From IMG/VR virus record IMGVR_UViG_3300026544_000010, positions 1 to 36,807 of that record: 36,807 nucleotides of DNA. One strand, written 5' to 3'. Source of the DNA: a virus. The position numbers and the translations under genes were made by a program. The notes under the pieces were generated by a model that was not told where the DNA came from, searched no databases, and saw only the letters and a list, made by a program, of their open reading frames with translations. How positions within the stretch are numbered: the first letter of the stretch is position 1; each line of letters opens with the position of its first letter. This document shows positions 1 to 9,081 of the stretch, piece after piece.

Positions 1-651
1 AACAGCATTTACATCCTTTTGTAATTTAATCCTAACGGGATCAATTATCTTAAGTTCTTCTTTACTTACTCCAATGTCACCTAGTAAGTCTTTATCTCTA
101 ATAACGGATCTATATAAATCGTTTATCTCGTCTTCAGATATCCTACCGTCTTTAGTAGTTTCATAATCTCTTAACCCAGCTGGCATTACTAAGAATTTAT
201 TATAAACAATCTTACTCTCTTTTATAAATTTATATATAAGCTTTATCTTAATATCTCGCTTCTTAGAGTTAGTAGTTTTAAACTTAATTTTATCTATATG
301 AGATAAGAAATATTCGTATCCTGTTTCACCATCTACATCAGGAACAAAGTCCTTTTCTTTAGTGTCAAATTTAACAAGAATTTTACCTTCCATGATTTTT
401 AAATAAAGAGCAGACAAACTTGTTATGGTGTCAAATATTTTAGGATGTATTATATCGAATTTTATATCTATAAAACCGAATCTTATATTCCTGGCTTCAC
501 TACCTGAAACAGAGAAGAACTCCACTGAGTAGAGACCTTCTGGGTCAAATGAGTTACCTGTGCTATCTAAACTACTTAGAGATTTTACTTCTCCTAAATA
601 CTTTACATCTTCTTTCGTGGGTGATATTAAATCTAAATTAATCGCTGGCAT
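1..651 (-). CDS. Phage RNA polymerase beta'-like subunit, N-terminal part (partial, runs off window start)
   Basis: The frame is open from an ATG at 651 down to base 1, giving the first 217 residues of a longer protein. An AAGGA ribosome site lies just upstream of the ATG. Residues 36-71 read DPEGLYSVEFFSVSGSEAR, then RFGFIDIKFDIIHPKI. This follows the plan of the beta' N-terminus in phage and bacterial RNA polymerases, where a 'GL(Y/F)...IFG...R.G.I.L..P..H' block forms part of the clamp. In phiKZ the virion polymerase beta' is split and its N-terminal half (gp180) sits beside the giant tail lysin gp181. Here the same neighbour starts divergently at 730, which favours the virion enzyme injected with the DNA. 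The catalytic aspartates of beta' would lie in another gene or beyond the edge. The family call is from recognised pattern and context; virion rather than non-virion is inference. Confidence 0.7.
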   Translation of the reverse strand, partial: MPAINLDLISPTKEDVKYLGEVKSLSSLDSTGNSFDPEGLYSVEFFSVSGSEARNIRFGFIDIKFDIIHPKIFDTITSLSALYLKIMEGKILVKFDTKEKDFVPDVDGETGYEYFLSHIDKIKFKTTNSKKRDIKIKLIYKFIKESKIVYNKFLVMPAGLRDYETTKDGRISEDEINDLYRSVIRDKDLLGDIGVSKEELKIIDPVRIKLQKDVNAV

Positions 652-729
652 GTATTTTCCTTGAATTTTATTTTTTATATGTATACATTATATAAAAGTT
701 TAAAAATAACTATATTCAGAGGAAATAAG
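652..729. promoter_or_regulatory. Divergent intergenic region with likely promoters for the beta'-like and giant tail genes
   Basis: Seventy-eight bases separate two divergent start codons. The stretch is almost all A and T and holds TATATGTATACATTATATAA at about 676-695. A TATATGTATT element also occurs on the minus strand ahead of the capsid gene near 34095-34105. phiKZ-type late promoters are short AT-rich elements that include TATG, so this shared stretch is a plausible late promoter. No sigma70 -35/-10 pair is obvious. AGAGGA at 718-723 is the ribosome site for the plus-strand gene and fixes its start at 730. Confidence 0.35.
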
Positions 730-3700
730 ATGAGTACAGAATTTGATGATTTCGACGACATAGATATGGATCTAGATGGTGATTCCGGTTTTGAAGATGG
801 CGTCGCTCCCTTAGGAGAGAAAAGAAGTCCAGTGGAAAGTGCTCTAATGGACGGTGCACGAGGTTTTAAAGACGGTTTCTTAGGAAATAGTGTACAAGAA
901 GAAATAGGTCGTGTTGCGGGAGATATAGCCCCAGCTTTAGTAGGTTCTGATGTAGCGAGTGAAATATCTAATATCTCAGGCACTTTTACAGATGAATTAA
1001 CTAAGACTACATCTGAAATGAAGAAACACGTTAGACCTATAGTTAGATCACTAAAGAAGATAGCACCAAAAACAGGTTTACTTGGTGAGATGTCAAATAA
1101 AGTTTTATCCTTATTTGACGACGGACAACAGAATACATATACCCAATCAGAAGAAAGTATATTGGATAGTAAAGTAGCTAATGCTATGAGTTCTATGTCT
1201 ATGTTTAATAAAGATGAAGAAACACAAGCAGAAGAACTAGCAAAAGAAAGTATAAAATTTAAACAGATACAGGATCAAACATCTTTATCTCAAATCATAG
1301 CCACTAATACGGATATACTAGCTAAGTTCTCAAATTCTTATAGTATGGCTTATTATAAAAAATCCCTAGAACTACAACATAGACAGGTGTTTTTATCTGC
1401 CGATATTAAAAAGATCTTAGCGTCTGGATTCGATAGATTAGGCAAGGAAGCAGATTTAATAACTAAGAATACAGCTTTACCGGATTTTGTTAAATTAAGA
1501 ACATCTGAAGAACTAGGAGAGCAACTAAGAAATAAAACAGTAGGTAAACTAGCTGATAAATTGTTTAATCAAAGTACTTGGTTAGATCATGCACAAACGA
1601 ATATAAGAGGTAGATTTACCAACTTTAGAACTAGCGTCACTGATTCATTAGGAGAAGTTGCCGGCATAGTTGAGGAAGTGAGTGATGCCAGAGAAGCTGC
1701 TGCTGATATGGAAGAAGAAGGATTAGGTGGTCAACCATCTGGTCCAGGTGGAGCTGTTGGTGATGCAGCAGCTGGCTTCGTTAAAAACGGCTTAATAGAA
1801 AAAATGGCAAATATAATAGCTGGCAATAAATATACTAATAAGATTTTTAGAACAGCTCAAGAAGCATATGTTTCAATGCCAGAACTACTAACAGGTATCC
1901 AGTCAGAAAATAAAGATAATTTCGTGGGAACGTTAGCGGGTTTCTTCGGTGGACTCATTAAGGATCCTAATAAATTTACAGATTCCTCTATAGGTGAAGA
2001 CGACTTAAACGATAACGTTATGTTTGATAAAAGAACACAAACAAGTATCGTTAAGGTTATACCTGGATTACTATCTAAAATATTAGCAGAAGTAACAAGT
2101 TTAAGAACTGGAGGAGAACCAGAAGAATTAAAGTACGATTACACCAAAGATTTATTTACTAAAAAGAAAGATTTTAAACAAACGTTTATGGCTAGTTTAA
2201 AGAAAGATGTTTATAGATCAGGAGTATCAGAACAACTAAAAACATTTATAGATGATTTATTAAAAAATAATCCAGATGTTACTATGTCTAAAGATGAGTT
2301 AGAAGAATTATCAAAAAATATATTTGCTTACCTAACTACAAATAAATCACTAACACCTATGGAGTTAGAAAATAATGGTTTTTATAAGTCCTTTAAGGAA
2401 GAAACTGTACCTAAAGTCAAACAATTATTTAATGGTACGTTGACTGATGATGAAGGTGTTTTAAATCTAGATAAAAATAAAGATATGGCTAGAGACCTCA
2501 GAATGTTAAGAGGTACTATAGATAACCCTAGAACTAAGATATTAGACTATAAAGACAATGGTAAAACAGAAGAACTTATAAATTTAGAAATATTGAAGTT
2601 TAACGACGATACTAATGAATATGATGTAGACCTACAGAAGTACTACGATTTGGTCGAGGAAGCTCTTCCAGATACCTTAACTAACGAATACTCTGCGTCA
2701 ATGCGAAGTAAATATGGAGAAGTTAAGGACGCTGATGGAAACGATGTATCTGTAAGTGAATTGTTTGATGCTGGTAAGAAAGCAATAAAAAATATTGATA
2801 AAGAGAAAATAAAGAAAGACGCTGTAAAATTTAAAGATGATATGATTGGTAAAGCTAAAGCATTAGATAAGAAAATAGCTAAACTTACATTGAATGATTT
2901 AAAAGATCTAGGAATAGAAACTAAAGAGAATGCTTTTGATTATATAGCAAAATCTTATAAAGGAAATATTCCAGAAGAAGAGCGTAAAAAAATAGATCAA
3001 AAACTCGATAAACTTTATAAGAGCAAAGGTTACAATACTGTAAAAGATTCTATTAAAAATACGTATGATTATGTTAATGATTCTACATTGGATTCATTCA
3101 TAACAGATGTAGCATCTACTAAAAAAGCTTTTTTTAGTAAAACTAAAAAAATTATAGCTAATGTAAAAAAATTAGACGTTAAGACTTTAAAAGAAAATGG
3201 ATTAGATACAAAGGAAAAAACACTAGATTGGATAATATCTAAACATAACGATCTAGCTCCAGAAACTTTATTGGCTATTGAAAAGGAATTAGGTAAGTTA
3301 TATAACTCGGATAAGGTGTTATCCGCTAGAAGTAAAATAGAATCTGTATTTAACAAAGACAATATTTTAGCATTTAAAGATGATTTAAAATCAGACGTTG
3401 GGTTAGCTAAAAGTGTTCTATCTAAAGTAAATATAAAAGAACTTAAAAACGCTGGATTAAAAACACCTGAGGATGCGTTAGATTATATAAAGGTGAAGAT
3501 ACCAGATTTAACACCAGAAGACGAAGAAAGAATTCTTAAATTTTTAACAAAGGGATATAGAGTATCTTCTACGGTGAGTGATAAAGCCAGTGAAATACAA
3601 GAAGAGTTAAAGAAACAAAGTGATAAATTTAAAGAAGACGAAGAAATAAAAGTTTCTGAGGAAGAAATAAAAAACGATACAGTAGAACAAGATAAAAACG

Positions 3701-6700
3701 AAGATTCAGAAGAACCAGGTATGTTTGAATCCGTTAAAAATAAATTTTTTAAGAAAGAGGATATAGAAGAACCAGAAGAAATAGTAGTAACATTTAATAA
3801 AAGTAATCTGTCCAAAGAAATAGGACCGGTCGAACAAGTTGATGTAGTTGTAGAAGAGGCTCCTGTTAAAAATTTCGATACATTTGATGTCGATGTAGTC
3901 GAACAAGAAGATGCTGAAGAAACAATCAACGATGAACAAATTAAGTTTGAACTATTAGACGATGAAGCTACAGAAAAAGAAAAAATAGCAGAAGTAGATC
4001 GTATACTAGCGGATATAAGGAAAAAGGACGTAGGTTTTCTTAAAGGTTTAGTAAATAGATTTTTTAGGAGTGAAGATGTTAAGAAGCCAGAAGAAGAATC
4101 GAAACCAGAAGAAGAGAAAGAGAGTGCGTTATCTGAGGAAGTAGAGAACGAAAATACAGAAGGTTTCTATACAAAGTTGTCTAAAAAGTTTTTTACATGG
4201 AAAGATAAAAAGGAATTAGCAGAAGATACTAGTGAGGTAGTTGGAGAAAAACTAGAAGAAGTCACTGATAAAATAATAGATAAGATCGATGAAAAACTCC
4301 CAGAAAAAGAAAAATATGGAGTATTTGATAGGGATAAAGACGGCGATAGAGATGGTAACGCTTTTGATATGTTGAAATTTTGGGAATCTAAAGACAATAA
4401 AGATAACGAAAATGAAAAACCACCTAAAAAGAGTAAATCTGGAAATCCTTTACTAGCTATGTTAGGTATTGGTTTCTTTGCTATTAAGAAACTATTGGGT
4501 AGTATATCCGGTGGAATCGGTGGAGTTTTAACAGTAGGTAAAACTATAACCGGAATTTTAGGTAGTATAGGATCAGGATTAGGTTTAAAAAATATAGCAA
4601 AACTTATAGCTAAACACGGATTTAAACTACCGTTTAAAATAATAGGTTCTATATGGGAGTCAGCAAAAGCTATTCCTACGGTTATAGCTGGTGCTGCTAA
4701 AGGTGCTTGGAATATCGGTAATGCGTTACTACATCCTATAGAAACACTAGGTAAAGCTGGAACTAAATTATTAGGGGCGGCTGATAAAATAATAGGTTTC
4801 TTTAAAAATCCTATTAAGTCAATAACAGCAGGACTAAAAGCTGGTAAAGGTGGAATAGGTAAACTATTTAGTAAAGGTCTAGCTAAGAAGATACCTGGAA
4901 TAGGTTTATTAATGGGTATCGGTTTTGCTATTAACAGATTTAAAGATGGTGATTATATCGGCGGGGCTATAGATTTAGTTTCGGGACTACTTAGTACAAT
5001 ACCTGGATTAGGTACACTAGGTGCCATAGGTGCTGATATGGTTAATTTTTATAGAGATTCCAATAAAACAGACGAACCTATAGATAAAACTAGAGAAGCA
5101 GCTCCTGAAACATTTACAGCCGAAGATGGTCCAGATATCCCTGTTAATATTGCTCTTAAAGAAGTTATAGTATTCACAGAGGTGGCTAATCTACCAGAAC
5201 ATTACCAGATACCTATTAGAGAGTTCGATATAGAGATAGCTAAATTAAAAATGAAGATAGAAAATACAGCTAGTGACAATAGAAAAACTCTTTATTCACA
5301 CCGCATTAAACAAGCAGAAGAGAAAAGAGAGAAACTATTAGCACAAGCTAAAAAAGATATGTCTTTAGAATCTAAAGAAGTTAGTGATGAAGTTAGAGCA
5401 GCTAATAAAGAGAAGAAAGAAAACATAGGAGAGTTTAGAAAACTAGCTACAGAATTTGGAAAGAAGTCTGTAGAAGTATCTAAAGAAAAAGATCCTATTA
5501 AGAAAGCTAAACTTAAAAAAGAGTTAGCTGTAATTAAAACTAACATGGATAAAGCTAGAGGAAAAATACCTAATAGTAAAACAGAAAAGGATAATAGTAA
5601 GAAATATAAAAGAACTATTCCTGAAGAAGCTATAGAAATAGAAAAACAAATAGTAGCTACTAAAGAAGTTATTAAAACTACTACTTCTAAAACAAAGAAA
5701 GAAGCAGCTACAGCAAGACTTAAGATGTTACTAGCTAAAAAAGAAGAACTTAAAAAGAAATCTACAAAGTTAACTGGTAAAAATATATCAAAAGCTACGG
5801 CGAAAGTAAACAATAAGATATCTGAAAAAACAAAAGCCATAGACGCTAATAAGAAAATTCTTATCGATACAGCAATTGAAGCAGGAGAGATATCTAAGAA
5901 ACTTAAAGATATGCCAGCTGGAGAAGAGAAAGACACTCTAACAGGTAAATTAGAAGAAGTTAATAAGAGAGCAGATAAAGCTAGAAAAGCTATTAAGCAA
6001 GACACGGATGAAAAAACTAAACTAACAGCAGAAGCAGATAAGATTAAAAAGGAAATTCTTGCACCCACTAAAGAATTAACTAATGCTGTTTCTAAGGATA
6101 GCGGAGTTCTTAAAGGTCCTGCTAGTGCTATAGGTTTCATTGTTAGAACAGTAGAAACTAATAATAGATATAATATAGCGGGTGTTGTTAAAGGTGAATC
6201 ATTCTTATCATTTGGTGCTTATCAGTTTACAGAGAAGAATGGTAACCTTAAGAAATTACTTAGTCTAATGTTAGGTATGAACCCTTCTTATAAAGAACAA
6301 CTTAAAACTATATTAGGTAATATGAATTCTAAAGGATACTATACTAAAAGTAGATCTGATTTAAAAATGTTCCTAAAACAAATAGGTAACGACCCAGTGT
6401 CTAAGAAAGCTCAAGATATTATGTTCTATAAGAACTATTATAAGAAAGCGGAAAAGGTATTTAAGTCAAAAGGTCATAAGAACAACTTAGTACTATTACA
6501 CTTAGTAGACGCAAACGTAAATGGAGGAATGGCTAGTGTCGCTAAACGTTTAGGAGATAAAGATACATTAGCAGATATAGAAACTGCTAGATTAGACTAT
6601 TGGAAATCTCTAAAAGGTAAATGGGCTAAGTATGCTAAAGGCTGGACTAACAGATTAAATAGAGTATCTAAGTTAGGTAAGAAGTATATTAAAGGTGACC

Positions 6701-8646
6701 TAGGAGAAGGTGGACTAGATGAAGAGTTAATGGTTAAGTCAAATGAGGATCTTAAAGATACTGAATTGAAAACAGGAGCGGCTGAATCAGAATCATCATC
6801 GGGACCAATAGGAACAATAAAAGAGATTATAAAAGATATCTTAGAATTCTTTGGTGTTAAAACGAATAATTCTGGTAAACAAGATGGTTTAGTTAGCGGT
6901 AAAGAAGCACAAGCTACCGGTAAGGATATTGAAAAGATTAAAAATGGTGGTAGTGGTGGAGCTGATGACGGATCGATTACAACAGCCGCTAGTAAGAACA
7001 ACGCTACTATTAAAAACCCAATAATAACAGACTGGAAGACTGATCAAAGATATCAATCACTAGGTGATGAAGCTAAAACGTTCTATAGTGGATTCAGTCA
7101 TTATGCTGCTCAAGAAGGAATAGGCATTATGATTCCTTGGATGGGTGGTAACAGAATGTTACAGAACCAAAAAGATTTATACGCTAAAGGTAGAAGTAAA
7201 CCCGGTAAGAAGGTGACTTGGACACTAAATTCATTCCACATAGGTGGTAGAGCTATAGATATCATTTCTAACAAAGGCTTTAAAGACACTAAGACTAATC
7301 ATAAGATATCAGTAATGATGAGAGAGTTTGCTAAAGCCAATCCTGAAATGGGTGCTAGATTCTTGAACCCTAAGAAAGATCCTAACCATATTGAATTCCC
7401 TAAAGCTAAGAAGATTAAAAGCTTTAACGTAGAGGAAAAGATTAAAGGTACTAAGGAAACTAAAGGACTAGATGAGGCGACGCAAGAGAAATACGGTAAC
7501 GCTATAGCAGCAGAACCAGTTGTTAATCAAGTATCGCAAGGAACACCTACAGGTGGAATCGCTTTAGTTAATGAAAAGAAAACAGACAAGAAGGGTAGTA
7601 ATAAAGTAGGAGACGGTGCTATATTATCTGTACCTAAAGACGATAGACTAAAAGGTGCTCACTTTGAAAGTGCTTCTGATGAGAAAATAAAAGAAGCTAA
7701 AAAAGATACCAAGATAAAAGATGGTAACAAATATGCTTTAACTAAAGGCAATACTAAAGATACGATAACTAACATAATAAAAGGTTTACCTATAGATGAT
7801 AAAGCTAAATCTATGATAGCTATGTTACCTAAAGATAAATTATCAGGAGTTATAGGTGGTTTAAATATAAATGACTCTGTAGGTAAGTTATTCGAAGGAT
7901 TATCAACAATAGCTCCTAAACTGAAAGGATTAGGTGAAGGAAGTCCGGATCTAAATAAAACAATAGGTAGTTTATTAAGTGGAGAAGGTGTTACATCTAG
8001 TACGTTAACAGTCAAGTCTTCTGTTAGAAAATCAGGTGGTGTAGTAACCCCAGATATGTTAACAGCGTTCTATGATAAGAAGAAAGGTTCTACCAATGGT
8101 ATATCTGATATCATATCTAAGATAGTTCCAACATCTAATAAGTCAGGTACAGGAGGAATATCAGATATATTAGGTAGTATAACAGGTGGTATAAAAGATA
8201 CTATAGGTGGTATTACTAAAGGTATATCAGATATAAACATTCCTAAACCTACGTCTATAACAGATAAGCTAATTAATAAACCTACAGCTAGTAGTGTTGT
8301 ACCAGCTACAACCTCAACTACTACTCCAACTGTACAGTCTATTATTAGTCCTACGAGACCAACAGCTGTAATACCTGTAGAGAAACAAAATACAGATATT
8401 TATAGTAAGGACAGATTAGGTAAATTATCTAGTATCGATGATACGTTGAAGAAGTCTCTAGAATTACATAAAGAAACTTTAGCAGCTTTAAAGGTAATGG
8501 CTAGAACTAACGCAGATAAAGGATCTATTGGAGCAAGTGTAGCAGAACCAATAACTAGTAACGTCCCAAAAGACAGAAAGAAAAAAGTGGTTGTAGAAAG
8601 GGAACCGCTCGTACAGTTAGAAAGAAAAACAGTTAAAAGTGGATAA
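730..8646 (+). CDS. Giant tail tape-measure-like protein with lysozyme-like and M15 peptidase domains (phiKZ gp181-like)
   Basis: The 2638-residue protein starts at the ATG at 730, which has AGAGGA six bases upstream; an in-frame ATG at 661 lacks a ribosome site. In order it has an acidic N-terminus, long helical regions with three copies of a ~55-residue repeat (about 718-955), a charged linker (about 955-1235), and a Gly/Ala/Ile-rich hydrophobic region (about 1239-1438) typical of tape measures. A Lys/Glu coiled coil (about 1490-1785) follows. A lysozyme- or chitosanase-like domain begins near 1797 (KGESFLSFGAYQFTEK near 1820-1835). A peptidase M15-like domain (about 2100-2220) has SFHIGGRAIDI near 2168 and DPNHIEF near 2217, matching the SxHxxGxAxDI and HxE zinc motifs. 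It probably sits in the tail and locally opens peptidoglycan during DNA entry. The tape-measure role is inferred; the M15 motif is clear. Confidence 0.75.
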   Translation: MSTEFDDFDDIDMDLDGDSGFEDGVAPLGEKRSPVESALMDGARGFKDGFLGNSVQEEIGRVAGDIAPALVGSDVASEISNISGTFTDELTKTTSEMKKHVRPIVRSLKKIAPKTGLLGEMSNKVLSLFDDGQQNTYTQSEESILDSKVANAMSSMSMFNKDEETQAEELAKESIKFKQIQDQTSLSQIIATNTDILAKFSNSYSMAYYKKSLELQHRQVFLSADIKKILASGFDRLGKEADLITKNTALPDFVKLRTSEELGEQLRNKTVGKLADKLFNQSTWLDHAQTNIRGRFTNFRTSVTDSLGEVAGIVEEVSDAREAAADMEEEGLGGQPSGPGGAVGDAAAGFVKNGLIEKMANIIAGNKYTNKIFRTAQEAYVSMPELLTGIQSENKDNFVGTLAGFFGGLIKDPNKFTDSSIGEDDLNDNVMFDKRTQTSIVKVIPGLLSKILAEVTSLRTGGEPEELKYDYTKDLFTKKKDFKQTFMASLKKDVYRSGVSEQLKTFIDDLLKNNPDVTMSKDELEELSKNIFAYLTTNKSLTPMELENNGFYKSFKEETVPKVKQLFNGTLTDDEGVLNLDKNKDMARDLRMLRGTIDNPRTKILDYKDNGKTEELINLEILKFNDDTNEYDVDLQKYYDLVEEALPDTLTNEYSASMRSKYGEVKDADGNDVSVSELFDAGKKAIKNIDKEKIKKDAVKFKDDMIGKAKALDKKIAKLTLNDLKDLGIETKENAFDYIAKSYKGNIPEEERKKIDQKLDKLYKSKGYNTVKDSIKNTYDYVNDSTLDSFITDVASTKKAFFSKTKKIIANVKKLDVKTLKENGLDTKEKTLDWIISKHNDLAPETLLAIEKELGKLYNSDKVLSARSKIESVFNKDNILAFKDDLKSDVGLAKSVLSKVNIKELKNAGLKTPEDALDYIKVKIPDLTPEDEERILKFLTKGYRVSSTVSDKASEIQEELKKQSDKFKEDEEIKVSEEEIKNDTVEQDKNEDSEEPGMFESVKNKFFKKEDIEEPEEIVVTFNKSNLSKEIGPVEQVDVVVEEAPVKNFDTFDVDVVEQEDAEETINDEQIKFELLDDEATEKEKIAEVDRILADIRKKDVGFLKGLVNRFFRSEDVKKPEEESKPEEEKESALSEEVENENTEGFYTKLSKKFFTWKDKKELAEDTSEVVGEKLEEVTDKIIDKIDEKLPEKEKYGVFDRDKDGDRDGNAFDMLKFWESKDNKDNENEKPPKKSKSGNPLLAMLGIGFFAIKKLLGSISGGIGGVLTVGKTITGILGSIGSGLGLKNIAKLIAKHGFKLPFKIIGSIWESAKAIPTVIAGAAKGAWNIGNALLHPIETLGKAGTKLLGAADKIIGFFKNPIKSITAGLKAGKGGIGKLFSKGLAKKIPGIGLLMGIGFAINRFKDGDYIGGAIDLVSGLLSTIPGLGTLGAIGADMVNFYRDSNKTDEPIDKTREAAPETFTAEDGPDIPVNIALKEVIVFTEVANLPEHYQIPIREFDIEIAKLKMKIENTASDNRKTLYSHRIKQAEEKREKLLAQAKKDMSLESKEVSDEVRAANKEKKENIGEFRKLATEFGKKSVEVSKEKDPIKKAKLKKELAVIKTNMDKARGKIPNSKTEKDNSKKYKRTIPEEAIEIEKQIVATKEVIKTTTSKTKKEAATARLKMLLAKKEELKKKSTKLTGKNISKATAKVNNKISEKTKAIDANKKILIDTAIEAGEISKKLKDMPAGEEKDTLTGKLEEVNKRADKARKAIKQDTDEKTKLTAEADKIKKEILAPTKELTNAVSKDSGVLKGPASAIGFIVRTVETNNRYNIAGVVKGESFLSFGAYQFTEKNGNLKKLLSLMLGMNPSYKEQLKTILGNMNSKGYYTKSRSDLKMFLKQIGNDPVSKKAQDIMFYKNYYKKAEKVFKSKGHKNNLVLLHLVDANVNGGMASVAKRLGDKDTLADIETARLDYWKSLKGKWAKYAKGWTNRLNRVSKLGKKYIKGDLGEGGLDEELMVKSNEDLKDTELKTGAAESESSSGPIGTIKEIIKDILEFFGVKTNNSGKQDGLVSGKEAQATGKDIEKIKNGGSGGADDGSITTAASKNNATIKNPIITDWKTDQRYQSLGDEAKTFYSGFSHYAAQEGIGIMIPWMGGNRMLQNQKDLYAKGRSKPGKKVTWTLNSFHIGGRAIDIISNKGFKDTKTNHKISVMMREFAKANPEMGARFLNPKKDPNHIEFPKAKKIKSFNVEEKIKGTKETKGLDEATQEKYGNAIAAEPVVNQVSQGTPTGGIALVNEKKTDKKGSNKVGDGAILSVPKDDRLKGAHFESASDEKIKEAKKDTKIKDGNKYALTKGNTKDTITNIIKGLPIDDKAKSMIAMLPKDKLSGVIGGLNINDSVGKLFEGLSTIAPKLKGLGEGSPDLNKTIGSLLSGEGVTSSTLTVKSSVRKSGGVVTPDMLTAFYDKKKGSTNGISDIISKIVPTSNKSGTGGISDILGSITGGIKDTIGGITKGISDINIPKPTSITDKLINKPTASSVVPATTSTTTPTVQSIISPTRPTAVIPVEKQNTDIYSKDRLGKLSSIDDTLKKSLELHKETLAALKVMARTNADKGSIGASVAEPITSNVPKDRKKKVVVEREPLVQLERKTVKSG
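2881..3588 (+). repeat. Three divergent ~55-residue repeats inside the giant tail protein
   Basis: Three copies start at 2881, 3169 and 3424 (residues about 718, 814 and 899). Each begins with a block of the form K-[LV]-x-[ILV]-x-x-LK-x-x-G-[IL]-x-T-x-E-x-x-x-D-[YW]-I. After a gap comes a second block with PE followed by a helix: IPEEERKKIDQKLDKLY in copy 1, APETLLAIEKELGKLY in copy 2, TPEDEERILKFLTKGY in copy 3. Spacing is 96 and 85 residues. The copies have diverged at DNA level, so this is an old protein-domain triplication. No function is known to me. Confidence 0.75.
3715..4224 (+). repeat. Three copies of a 22-residue amphipathic motif in the giant tail protein
   Basis: Copies start at 3715, 4030 and 4159 (residues about 996, 1101 and 1144). 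They share a glycine, an aromatic or large hydrophobic pair, about six residues, then an FF pair and an acidic-basic tail: GMFESVKNKFFKKEDIEE, GFLKGLVNRFFRSEDVKK, GFYTKLSKKFFTWKDKKE. They lie in an otherwise Glu/Lys-rich, probably disordered linker, so they look like short docking helices on a flexible tether. Confidence 0.6.
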
Positions 8647-8676
8647 ATAGCTAGTGGGATTACCCACTAGCTATTT
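8645..8676. terminator. Bidirectional terminator hairpin between convergent genes
   Basis: A perfect 14-base inverted repeat, AAATAGCTAGTGGG and CCCACTAGCTATTT, has a four-base ATTA loop. The left arm begins in the stop codon of the giant tail gene (8644-8646). The right arm contains the TAG stop of the opposing gene (8671-8673). The A/T ends of the arms give a short T run on each strand. Confidence 0.75.
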
Positions 8677-9081
8677 AGTTCTTTTGCATAGTATTCGTAT
8701 TAGATATAACAATATTATGTATGGTTGTTTATCCACTACATTTAATTTTGTATATTTTAATACAGAATCATTATTACTTATACTACTCATGTATTTGTCG
8801 TGTAGTGCAGAATTATCTAGAATCAATCTCTTATACTCACGTAAGTCAATTCTATTAAATGCTATATATGTAAATATATCATTAAACTCTGACAGCACCT
8901 TAGCATATTCTTCAGATATTATAGCGTTCTTTATTTCTGAATATCCTTCTTCTGTAAAGATACCCGAAGGTATCATTTTACTTTCGTAGAATTTCAACAC
9001 GTCTTCTAAATATAAGAATTTATTATCACTAGTGTTTGCATCCAGATAATCATTTATACACGCTCTAAATTTTTCTATCAT
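8671..9081 (-). CDS. Small protein of unknown function, coupled to the polymerase beta gene
   Basis: The 136-residue protein begins MIEKFRACINDYLDANTSDN and is acidic and mostly helical, with no signal peptide or membrane segment. Its ATG overlaps the TGA of the upstream polymerase beta gene (ATGA at 9078-9081), so the two are probably translationally coupled. It has no clear ribosome site of its own. In phiKZ a small gene (gp179) lies between the virion polymerase beta (gp178) and beta' (gp180) genes, so this could be its counterpart. That is inference from order alone. A role as an accessory factor of the polymerase would fit but is not shown by any motif. Confidence 0.75.
   Translation of the reverse strand: MIEKFRACINDYLDANTSDNKFLYLEDVLKFYESKMIPSGIFTEEGYSEIKNAIISEEYAKVLSEFNDIFTYIAFNRIDLREYKRLILDNSALHDKYMSSISNNDSVLKYTKLNVVDKQPYIILLYLIRILCKRTK

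Noticed and set aside
652-729. T4-type late promoter (TATAAATA) search in this and other intergenic gaps
   Set aside because: No clear TATAAATA was seen at gene starts; the AT-rich elements differ, and this lineage has its own polymerases.
5292-6140. A 282-residue minus-strand open frame opposite the giant tail gene
   Set aside because: It is a shadow of the Lys/Glu/Ala-rich coiled-coil coding on the plus strand (antisense reads Leu/Ser/Phe) with no ribosome site.
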